From assembly GCA_016191985.1 (NCBI GenBank), contig JACPVB010000153.1, positions 1-12,647 of the forward strand: a stretch of DNA of 12,647 bases, in the 5' to 3' direction. The translations under genes were made by a program, and so were the position numbers. Shown one piece after another: positions 1 through 6,015 of this stretch. Every line of letters begins with the position of its first letter. Position 1 is the stretch's first letter. The stretch is from Chloroflexota bacterium (GTDB lineage: Bacteria > Chloroflexota > Anaerolineae > Anaerolineales > Villigracilaceae). The notes under the pieces were generated by a model. It worked only from the letters and a program-made list of their open reading frames with translations, had not been told where the DNA came from and did not search any database.

Positions 1-1779
1 GTGCCGGAGCCATTGCTGCCGCCAAATATTGCCTTGCAGAATCCGCACTTGATCGGCGGACACTCGTTTTACGTTTTTCCCGAACTGAATCAAATTCTTG
101 TGATGATCGACAACAATGGTGATGAAAATTATCAGCCGATGTTGATTTCACTGGATGGCGGTTTCCCGGAACCTGCCTTCAATAATTTTTTTAAGAATTA
201 TCGCGTTCACCTTGGCGAATGTGACCGTGAAAAAGCCGTTGTGTATTTGCTGGCCGAACGCCGTGACAAACCGATGATGGAAACCTACCGCGGCGATTTG
301 AAAACAGGCAAGCTGACAAAGATCGCCGAAAGCGAATGGGGCTTTGGGGTCTCGTCGCACAGCAAGGATCACTCCAAACTTTTGCTTGGTACAGGGTATG
401 GGGTTGGCGACGGTGTGTTGTATTCGTGGGTGAAAGGAAAGAAGACCCTCCTGTATGGCAAGCCGTTGGAAAAGCGCAAGCCCGGCGAAAAGGTCCCGTT
501 GAACGGGCTTGGCAACGCCGTTTTTTCGCCGAACGGCAAGGGAGCAATTGTAACCAGCGCCGTTTTTGAAGACACCTTTGGCCTTGGCTATATTGACCTC
601 AAAAAGCCCGGCCAGATACAGCCCGTTAAGTTGAAAGATGTGGCTCACAAGGGCGTGGGCGAAATGGAAAATATCGTTCACCTGAAAGATAATCGTTACC
701 TTGTCACTTTTAATATCGATGCCTGTTCCTGGGCTTATGAAGGGATTTTTGACGAAGCGAAGCTCGTTATGAATCTCAAATACGTTCTGGTGGGGCAGGA
801 ACCCTTCGACGGCGGCATGTTGGAGCACATGGATTACGATGCGATGGAGGACGTTTTCACGTTCTCATTCTCCACAGCCACTTCACCGACTCAAATCTAT
901 ATGATCGAAGGCTCAAAGCGTAACGATCTTTCATTGCACACAAACGAAAAAATTCTCGGCATTCCAGACGCGCATCTCTCGAAGGGTGAAGATGCCTCGT
1001 TTATCTCGCATGATGGGCTGCGCGTTTCGGCGCGTATGTATCTGCCTGCCAAGGCGCTGGGATTCAAAGGTCCGCGCCCGCTGGTGTACTACATCCACGG
1101 CGGCCCGCAGGGACAGGAACGCCCGGACTTTGCATGGTTCTCCATGCCGTTGATCCAGTTCCTCACCTTGCGCGGATTCGCGGTCTTCGTGCCGAACGTG
1201 CGCGGCTCCACGGGCTATGGCTTGAAATACGTCAAGCATGTGGATCGCGACTGGGGTGGTCAGGATCGTCTTGACCATGCCCACGCCATGACGAAGGTTT
1301 TGCCAAAAGACAAGCGTGTGGATGTCAAACGCGCGGCGGTGGTGGGTCGTTCCTATGGCGGGTACATGACTTTGATGCAGGCGGGCAAGCATCCTGATCT
1401 GTGGAAAGCCTCCTGCGATATGTTTGGTCCATACGATTTGATCACCTTCTCCGAGCGCATCCCTGAGACCTGGAAGCCGTATTTCAAGGTCGCCATCGGC
1501 GACCCTGCCAAGCCAGAGGAAAAAGCAGACTTGATCGAGCGCTCGCCGAAGACACACCTGCACAACATGGCCGCGCCAATGCTTGTTATTCAAGGACGCA
1601 ACGATCCGCGCGTGGTGGCGGCAGAGTCAGAAGACCTTGTGAAGCAGTTAAAGGCCAAAGGCAAGAATCTGGAATTGCTGGTTTTTGAAGACGAAGGCCA
1701 TGACGTGTTGAAATACGAAAACCGCGTCACCTGCTATAACGCCATCACAGATTTCTTTGCCAAATATCTCAAGCCGTAA
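1..1779 (+). CDS. S9-family (prolyl oligopeptidase type) serine peptidase, possibly truncated at 5' end
   Basis: The protein is an alpha/beta-hydrolase serine peptidase that would cleave short peptides, often after proline or by releasing N-terminal di- or oligopeptides. The first ~330 residues are beta-rich and match the propeller-type N-domain of S9 enzymes; the last ~250 form the catalytic domain. Visible there are the oxyanion motif HGGP (366-369), the nucleophile elbow GRSYGG with Ser451, the acid in QGRNDPRV with Asp535 and the catalytic His567 in DEGHD, so the triad is complete. No signal peptide is seen. The reading frame opens with GTG at the very first base of the window, so the true start may lie upstream: 592 residues is slightly short for the family. 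A small membrane-protein gene begins 6 nt after the stop. Family assignment is firm; exact substrate is unknown. Confidence 0.93.
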   Translation: MPEPLLPPNIALQNPHLIGGHSFYVFPELNQILVMIDNNGDENYQPMLISLDGGFPEPAFNNFFKNYRVHLGECDREKAVVYLLAERRDKPMMETYRGDLKTGKLTKIAESEWGFGVSSHSKDHSKLLLGTGYGVGDGVLYSWVKGKKTLLYGKPLEKRKPGEKVPLNGLGNAVFSPNGKGAIVTSAVFEDTFGLGYIDLKKPGQIQPVKLKDVAHKGVGEMENIVHLKDNRYLVTFNIDACSWAYEGIFDEAKLVMNLKYVLVGQEPFDGGMLEHMDYDAMEDVFTFSFSTATSPTQIYMIEGSKRNDLSLHTNEKILGIPDAHLSKGEDASFISHDGLRVSARMYLPAKALGFKGPRPLVYYIHGGPQGQERPDFAWFSMPLIQFLTLRGFAVFVPNVRGSTGYGLKYVKHVDRDWGGQDRLDHAHAMTKVLPKDKRVDVKRAAVVGRSYGGYMTLMQAGKHPDLWKASCDMFGPYDLITFSERIPETWKPYFKVAIGDPAKPEEKADLIERSPKTHLHNMAAPMLVIQGRNDPRVVAAESEDLVKQLKAKGKNLELLVFEDEGHDVLKYENRVTCYNAITDFFAKYLKP

Positions 1780-1785
1780 TTAAAA

Positions 1786-2064
1786 ATGACGCTTCCAGTC
1801 ATTCTGCTTGGGCTGGTCATTGCCCTGTTGGTTGGGTTTTTGTTCCACATCTTGCGCGGCGGGGGTGGCTTGCGCCTGCTTGCGTATCTTGGCTTGAGCA
1901 GTCTGGGGTTTGCGCTTGGGCAATGGGTCAGCATGGCGGGCGGCTGGAAGCTGTATTTGCTTGGCATATTGGATCTCGGTATGGGTGTGATTGGCAGCCT
2001 GCTGGCTTTGGCAGTTGGCGATTGGTTAAGCCGCATCGAATCGAAAAATAAAAGCGGTGTATAA
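1786..2064 (+). CDS. Small hydrophobic membrane protein, unknown function
   Basis: This 92-residue protein is almost entirely hydrophobic, with likely membrane segments at about residues 4-23, 29-48 and 56-79. A glycine cluster (RGGGG, 24-28) and a short charged tail (SRIESKNKSGV) complete it. I do not recognise the family. The glycine-rich small two-to-three-helix layout recalls transglycosylase-associated or GlsB-like proteins, but no diagnostic motif is visible. It starts 6 nt after the stop of the S9 peptidase gene and has no convincing Shine-Dalgarno sequence (upstream is A/T-rich), so translation probably depends on coupling to the upstream gene. The stop codon lies inside a TATAAT-like string (2060-2065) with no matching -35 box. 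It is likely a real gene given its close spacing and uniform membrane-protein composition. Confidence 0.65.
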   Translation: MTLPVILLGLVIALLVGFLFHILRGGGGLRLLAYLGLSSLGFALGQWVSMAGGWKLYLLGILDLGMGVIGSLLALAVGDWLSRIESKNKSGV

Positions 2065-2084
2065 TCTCCGCCCGTTGAATGAAA

Positions 2085-2150
2085 AAGTGACAGTCACCTT
2101 TGCGGAACACCCCCGAAGCGAAGCTGAGCGGGGCAAGGTGACTGTCACTT
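2085..2150. repeat. 16-bp perfect inverted repeat with 34-nt spacer (REP/MITE-like palindromic element)
   Basis: The arm AAGTGACAGTCACCTT (2085-2100) is matched exactly by its reverse complement at 2135-2150. The spacer holds a nested CCCCG/CGGGG pairing (around 2112-2133). There is no T-run on either side, so it is a poor terminator. Arms with a GTGACAGTCACC core resemble dispersed intergenic palindromes (REP or MITE type) found in many bacteria. It lies in the 116-bp gap between the small membrane-protein gene and dedA, ending 30 nt before the dedA start, so it would form a hairpin in any dedA leader. Mobility is an inference. Confidence 0.75.
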
Positions 2151-2180
2151 ACTAAACTTTGAAAGTGAGTTAAAAGAAAC

Positions 2181-2822
2181 ATGGAAATCTTAACAGGTTT
2201 GATCGATCTCTTCCTGCATTTGGATGAGTATCTGGCTCAAATCATTTCAGATTACGGCGCATGGACCTACGGCATTCTGTTCCTCGTCATCTTTGTGGAG
2301 ACGGGGCTGGTGGTCATGCCTTTCCTGCCCGGTGATTCACTGCTGTTCGCCGCGGGCACTTTTGCGGCCTTGGGGTCGTTGAACGTATGGCTTTTGGTCG
2401 GCCTGTTGATCGCGGCGGCCTTTCTTGGCGATACGGTCAATTACTCGATTGGACATTATCTGGGAGATCGCGCCTATAACATCAAGTGGATCAAGAAGGA
2501 ATATTTCGACAAGACCCATGCGTTTTTCGAGAAGCACGGCGGCAAGGCCATCTTCCTTGCACGTTTTGTTCCCATCGTCCGCACGTTTGCGCCCTTTGTC
2601 GCTGGTATCGGAAAGATGACCTACGGATACTTCATCACCTACAACATCGTTGGCGGTGTGACCTGGGTGTTACTCTTCACGTTTGCGGGATATTTGTTCG
2701 GGAACATTCCCTTCGTGAAGGAAAATTTTGAATATGTAATCATTGTCATTATTTTGGTCTCTGTCCTGCCGATGGGGTTCGAGTGGCTAAAGGCAAGAAG
2801 AGAAGCGAAGTTAGCGAATTGA
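2181..2822 (+). CDS. dedA: DedA family membrane protein (SNARE-associated/VTT domain)
   Basis: This polytopic inner-membrane protein belongs to the DedA/VTT family, whose members are implicated in recycling or flipping lipid carriers such as undecaprenyl phosphate or phosphatidylethanolamine, and in proton-dependent drug and pH tolerance. The full domain is present in 213 residues. The loop FVETGLVVMPFLPGDSLLF carries the conserved acids Glu40 and Asp52. The second signature FLARFVPIVRTFAPFVAG carries Arg128 and Arg134. These four residues match the set shown to be essential in E. coli DedA proteins such as YqjA. Hydrophobic segments flank them (about 31-48, 53-80, 137-175 and 185-200), and the C-terminus is basic. 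The ribosome-binding site is weak (AAAAGAAAC before ATG). A terminator hairpin follows the stop codon, so the gene probably ends its transcript. Confidence 0.93.
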   Translation: MEILTGLIDLFLHLDEYLAQIISDYGAWTYGILFLVIFVETGLVVMPFLPGDSLLFAAGTFAALGSLNVWLLVGLLIAAAFLGDTVNYSIGHYLGDRAYNIKWIKKEYFDKTHAFFEKHGGKAIFLARFVPIVRTFAPFVAGIGKMTYGYFITYNIVGGVTWVLLFTFAGYLFGNIPFVKENFEYVIIVIILVSVLPMGFEWLKARREAKLAN

Positions 2823-2827
2823 AAGAG

Positions 2828-2860
2828 CAGGTCGGGCGAAACCGCCCGACCTGAATATTT
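2828..2860 (+). terminator. Rho-independent terminator after dedA
   Basis: An 11-bp perfect stem (CAGGTCGGGCG at 2828-2838 with CGCCCGACCTG at 2843-2853) closes a 4-nt loop and is followed by AATATTTT. The stem starts 6 nt after the dedA stop. The following T-run is interrupted, so termination may be incomplete. The vanZ-like start codon lies only 8 nt after the stem. Confidence 0.85.
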
Positions 2861-2861
2861 T

Positions 2862-3227
2862 ATGAAATGGCTGGCAATACTTTTTACGATTTTTATCGTT
2901 TCCATTATCATTCTGGCGGATAATGGCAGCCTCCCGCCTTTCATTCGTTCGATGTATGATTTTCCAAATGGAGACAAGCTCGGACACTTCATCCTTTTCG
3001 GCCTCTTGAACTTTTTCGTCACCCGCGCATTTCTCTCCGCGCTTCCTTCCAAATCTCGAAGCGGGGTGACTCTTTCAGTGGCATTGACCCTGGCCCTTGG
3101 CATCGCGCTTGAAGAATGGTCACAGCAATTTTTCTCCTCGCGCACCTTTGACTTGGTAGACCTGTTGGCAAGTTATCTTGGATTGATCGTTGGGGGATGG
3201 GCGGCGTTGAAAATAAAAAGACCCTAA
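2862..3227 (+). CDS. VanZ-like family membrane protein
   Basis: A 121-residue membrane protein with the VanZ-like pattern. It has an N-terminal hydrophobic helix (about 3-19), the signature DKLGHFILFGLL (38-49), a second hydrophobic block (about 70-83), and the C-terminal signature EEWSQQFFSSRTFDLVDLL (84-102), in which Glu84/Glu85, Gln88, Arg94, Asp97 and Asp100 are the typical conserved polar positions. A last helix follows. The founding member, VanZ, gives low-level teicoplanin resistance in enterococci, but most bacterial homologues have no known role, and no other van genes are present, so resistance should not be inferred. The start at 2862 keeps the first helix intact but lacks a Shine-Dalgarno sequence and sits directly behind the dedA terminator. 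The stop codon lies inside the next terminator stem. Confidence 0.88.
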   Translation: MKWLAILFTIFIVSIIILADNGSLPPFIRSMYDFPNGDKLGHFILFGLLNFFVTRAFLSALPSKSRSGVTLSVALTLALGIALEEWSQQFFSSRTFDLVDLLASYLGLIVGGWAALKIKRP

Positions 3228-3271
3228 AGATTTCTACAAAGTCCTCGAAGAGGGAAATCTTTAGGGTCTTT
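3217..3271. terminator. Bidirectional terminator between convergent vanZ-like and acylase genes
   Basis: AAAGACCCTAAAGATTT (3217-3233) pairs perfectly over 17 bp with 3255-3271; the 21-nt loop contains a further CCTC/GAGG mini-stem (3243-3246 with 3250-3253). On the minus strand the stem is followed by a U-rich run (TTTTTATTTT), making a strong terminator for the acylase gene, whose stop is 9 nt before the stem. On the plus strand the tail (CTTTGCTTCAATTT) is weaker. The vanZ-like stop codon (3225-3227) lies inside the left arm. Confidence 0.9.
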
Positions 3272-3279
3272 GCTTCAAT

Positions 3280-5856
3280 TTACGGTTTCAAAATTAAATG
3301 CCCTTCACTGTCGTTGATGATGGATTCCTGCTCCCACCACATGGGATAGTATTCCACATTGGCCCAGAGCGGAGCCATGTCATCGTAATGAGGGTGATAG
3401 GCGTGGCCCGATTCACCTGTGGTGTGAATGGCAATGGAATTGTTCAGGTTGCTCAAGTCCACGATCTCGCGCTCGGAGGGCAGCCAGTCCACTTCGAACG
3501 ATTCACCCACCGACCAGCCTGTGGCATTGACGATGCTTTTGCCGCCGCCGGTGATGAAAGGTCCGCGGTTGAACAGGTCTTCAATAAGGCTGATACCTGC
3601 TTTGCCCAATGTCTGGTTGCGGAAAGTGGCGCTGTGCAATTCGCCCCAGGCTGGTAGTTTGGCGGGGTCTTTGCCATATTCTTTTTGAATTTGGGCGATG
3701 GTTTCTTCAAAAGCTCTGGCAAAAATATCGTCGCGGTATTCCACTTTGTCGGCGGTGGCAATATCATCCCACCAGGGGCTGTCAGGTCGTTGGATGAGAC
3801 CGCGCATCACCACGTACCAGCGAGAACCGCCGCCTGGCCAATACTCCTCTGGTAAATCGTCTTTGAAGGTGTCTGTGAGCAGGTTCGACCAGAACCATTC
3901 AAAAAGAGAAGTAGCTTGCGAGTCGGCGGTTTCCTGGTAATCCCATGTGCTGAGATACTGATCTCGGACGGTAGCCAGCTCCGGGTCCAGATTGACCGAG
4001 AGCAGGATCGGCACAAGCACCTCGGCGTTTAGACTCTTCGAATCGCCATGAATGCTCTTAATATATTCCGCATCAATTTTCCCTGGCGCATTTTCGATCA
4101 TGGCTACAATCCGCGCCGCACGTTGACCGTAATCCCAATCCTGAGTAATGAGATATGGATAATCACGTGGGTTGGCCTGATTGTTGGCCGTGGCAATGAA
4201 CCCGCTTTCGGGGTTGAAAACATAGGGAAGTTCATCGAAGGGAATAAAACCCGTCCAGTCATACTCACTATCCCAGCCGGGAACGGGAAGCGTACCGTCA
4301 CCATTTTTGCGGATCGGGATGGTGCCCGGGGTTTGATAGCCGATGTTCCCATCCACATCTGCATAAAGCAAATTCTGAGCCGGTACTGACCACATGCGCG
4401 CCGCAGTGCGGAACTCTTCCCAATTTTGGGCCTGGTCAAATCCCCAGATTGCTTCGAAGGGTGTGTTCGGGGTCAACGCCGTCCACGCGAGTGCAATGAC
4501 ATAATTTTGAGGAAGTTCAACCCCCGCTTCATCCTTGAAAGGAACTGCCTTTGGGTCTTCGGGATCGACATCATCTTTGAGCGGACCGTAGGTGTCCGAG
4601 ATGACCGGGCCATGCCGTGAGATGCGAACAGTGATTTCGACAGGTTCGCCGCCGACCACATTGATGGTTTCCTTGCGGGTTTCAAAATCCACCCATTTGC
4701 CATCTACTTCGTATTGGTTGGGGTTTTCAGGGTTGACCTTTTCGATGAAGAGGTCCTGCACGTCAGGACCGAGGTTGGTGAAAGCCCATGCAATGCGATC
4801 GTTGTGACCCGCAATAACGCCCGGCACACCGGCGAATGAAAAACCAGTTACATCAAATGGACAGGTATCCGATTTGGGCATACAGTGCAGGGAGTTTTGA
4901 ATCCAAATGGAAGGCATTTGAATGCCAAGATGCATATCGTTGGCAAGCAGAGGCTGGCCGGTGGCGGTCAGTTTGCCTGCAACCGCCCAACTGTTCGAGC
5001 CGATATCGGGACCGCTGGGGCCAAGCACGGTTTCAAGCAGGGAGAGGTTTTCGGCGACGGGTTGAAAGTTGAAGGTTGAAAGTTGAAAGTTAGAAACTGT
5101 GTTTGTTGTTTGACTTCCAACATTACTAACATTTTCTCCAATCGTCGATACGATGACGGGATAATCTTGCGGGTAGGGCGGATAGAGTTCGGCTAATTGC
5201 TCAGGTGAAAGCGTTTTGAGCAAAATTGCGCGCTCGATTTCATCGTCCATGTTTCCACCCAGATCCCAGGCCATGGCCTTGCCCCAGGTCAGGGAGTTGA
5301 CCGGAGTCCATGGCGCGATCTTGTAGTCCGGGCTGAGGAGTGCAACAACCGCGTATTCAAGGCTCACCGCAGTGCCGTCATGATCTTTCAAATACGCATT
5401 AACACCGTCGGCATAGGCTTGTGCGATTGCCTTTGCCTCTGGAGAGAGTTGTTCCCATTCCTGCTCTGCCACGTTTTTCCATCCGAGTGTGCGGAGGAAA
5501 GAGTCTGTTTTTACCTGGCCTTCACCGAACATTTCTGAAAGCGTTCCCGAACCGATATGCCGCCAGGTATCCATTTGCCAGAAGCGTTCCTGCGCGTGGA
5601 CGTAGCCTTGCGCGAAAAACAGATCATGTGTGGTTGTTGCGTAAATGTGCGGGATGCCCATCGCATCGCGATACACATCCACCTGACCTTCGAGACCTTC
5701 CAGCTTGATCTCCCCCTCGATTTGTGGAAAGGATTCCTTTGCCACATTGTTTGGCAGATAGCTTTTGAAATAAAAAACACCTCCCGCCGCTGCGACGAGA
5801 ACAAGAATCAACCCTCCAACCAAAATCCGTCCAATCAATCTTCCTGCTTTTTTCAT
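3280..5856 (-). CDS. Penicillin acylase family Ntn-hydrolase, membrane-anchored
   Basis: An N-terminal-nucleophile amidohydrolase of the penicillin acylase family, which hydrolyses amides such as beta-lactams or N-acyl homoserine lactones. The 858-residue precursor has a basic start and one hydrophobic segment (about 7-30, signal anchor), then the alpha-chain signatures GIPHIYA (67-73) and GYVHAQERFWQMD (84-96). The spacer ends at GSNSWAV, where Ser287 should become the nucleophile after autocleavage. The beta chain shows NDMHL (306-310), GVPGVIAGHNDRIAW (343-357), RHGPV (414-418), the probable oxyanion Asn495 in PAQNLLYAD, ATANN (555-559) and the C-terminal TGESGHAYHPHYDD. I chose the ATG at 5856, 14 codons inside the longest frame, because GGAGGAG lies 2 nt before it and the upstream codons do not suit a signal. 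It is the last gene of its unit, ending at a strong terminator. The linker contains a tandem repeat. The real substrate is unknown. Confidence 0.95.
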   Translation of the reverse strand: MKKAGRLIGRILVGGLILVLVAAAGGVFYFKSYLPNNVAKESFPQIEGEIKLEGLEGQVDVYRDAMGIPHIYATTTHDLFFAQGYVHAQERFWQMDTWRHIGSGTLSEMFGEGQVKTDSFLRTLGWKNVAEQEWEQLSPEAKAIAQAYADGVNAYLKDHDGTAVSLEYAVVALLSPDYKIAPWTPVNSLTWGKAMAWDLGGNMDDEIERAILLKTLSPEQLAELYPPYPQDYPVIVSTIGENVSNVGSQTTNTVSNFQLSTFNFQPVAENLSLLETVLGPSGPDIGSNSWAVAGKLTATGQPLLANDMHLGIQMPSIWIQNSLHCMPKSDTCPFDVTGFSFAGVPGVIAGHNDRIAWAFTNLGPDVQDLFIEKVNPENPNQYEVDGKWVDFETRKETINVVGGEPVEITVRISRHGPVISDTYGPLKDDVDPEDPKAVPFKDEAGVELPQNYVIALAWTALTPNTPFEAIWGFDQAQNWEEFRTAARMWSVPAQNLLYADVDGNIGYQTPGTIPIRKNGDGTLPVPGWDSEYDWTGFIPFDELPYVFNPESGFIATANNQANPRDYPYLITQDWDYGQRAARIVAMIENAPGKIDAEYIKSIHGDSKSLNAEVLVPILLSVNLDPELATVRDQYLSTWDYQETADSQATSLFEWFWSNLLTDTFKDDLPEEYWPGGGSRWYVVMRGLIQRPDSPWWDDIATADKVEYRDDIFARAFEETIAQIQKEYGKDPAKLPAWGELHSATFRNQTLGKAGISLIEDLFNRGPFITGGGKSIVNATGWSVGESFEVDWLPSEREIVDLSNLNNSIAIHTTGESGHAYHPHYDDMAPLWANVEYYPMWWEQESIINDSEGHLILKP
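5061..5096. repeat. Heptanucleotide tandem repeat inside the acylase gene
   Basis: Four consecutive copies of GTTGAAR (5061-5088) are followed by a degenerate fifth copy (GTTAGAAA). Read on the minus strand they encode the low-complexity stretch NFQLSTFNFQP (residues 256-266) in the spacer just before the autocleavage site Ser287. Three repeat units equal 21 nt, so only changes of three copies preserve the frame. Confidence 0.85.
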
Positions 5857-5858
5857 AG

Positions 5859-5865
5859 CTCCTCC
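5859..5865 (-). promoter_or_regulatory. Ribosome binding site fixing the acylase start
   Basis: On the minus strand GGAGGAG precedes CT-ATG. This near-perfect Shine-Dalgarno sequence supports the ATG at 5856 rather than the in-frame ATG at 5898, which has no such sequence and would put a charged, non-signal-like peptide before the anchor. Confidence 0.8.
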
Positions 5866-5883
5866 GGCGTAAAAATATTGATC

Positions 5884-5943
5884 CACCTTACACAGCATGG
5901 ACGACCCGCCCTACGGACTGTACTGGAAATTTTGTGTAAGGTG
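5884..5943. repeat. 60-bp element with 11-bp perfect terminal inverted repeats in acylase leader
   Basis: CACCTTACACA (5884-5894) is repeated in inverted form at 5933-5943, enclosing 38 nt. The inner end on the minus strand reads CCTTACACAAAATTTCC, which recalls the TTACACAAAATT-type ends of IS256-family insertion sequences; this link is from memory and tentative. The 7-mer ATTGATC directly abuts the left arm (5877-5883) and recurs at 5960-5966. There is no reading frame inside. The element lies 18 nt upstream of the acylase Shine-Dalgarno sequence, so it would be in the mRNA leader or overlap the promoter. The rest of the 5857-6015 gap shows no clear promoter. Confidence 0.6.
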
Positions 5944-6015
5944 AGAAATTAATTCGCGGATTGATCAAGTTGGCGTTCCTGAGCACCCACGGATTTTTTT
6001 GGTTAAATTTCTTCG

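Noticed and set aside
148..828. 226-codon open frame on the minus strand opposite the S9 peptidase gene
   Set aside because: Its translation shows no recognisable domain and it lies fully opposite a gene with a complete catalytic triad; it is a codon-bias shadow.
931..1593. 220-codon open frame on the minus strand opposite the peptidase catalytic domain
   Set aside because: Composition is shadow-like (many His, Arg, Gln), no ribosome-binding site and no motif, while the plus frame carries the HGGP and GRSYGG motifs.
2022..2065. TATAAT at 2060-2065 as a dedA promoter
   Set aside because: No -35 box at a usable distance and it overlaps the stop codon of the upstream gene; kept only as a remark.
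2862..3227. Glycopeptide resistance determinant
   Set aside because: VanZ-like proteins are widespread without resistance; no vanH, vanA or vanX type genes are nearby.
5857..5898. Upstream in-frame ATG giving the acylase 14 extra residues
   Set aside because: It lacks a Shine-Dalgarno sequence, runs through the real one, and puts a non-signal peptide before the basic start of the anchor.
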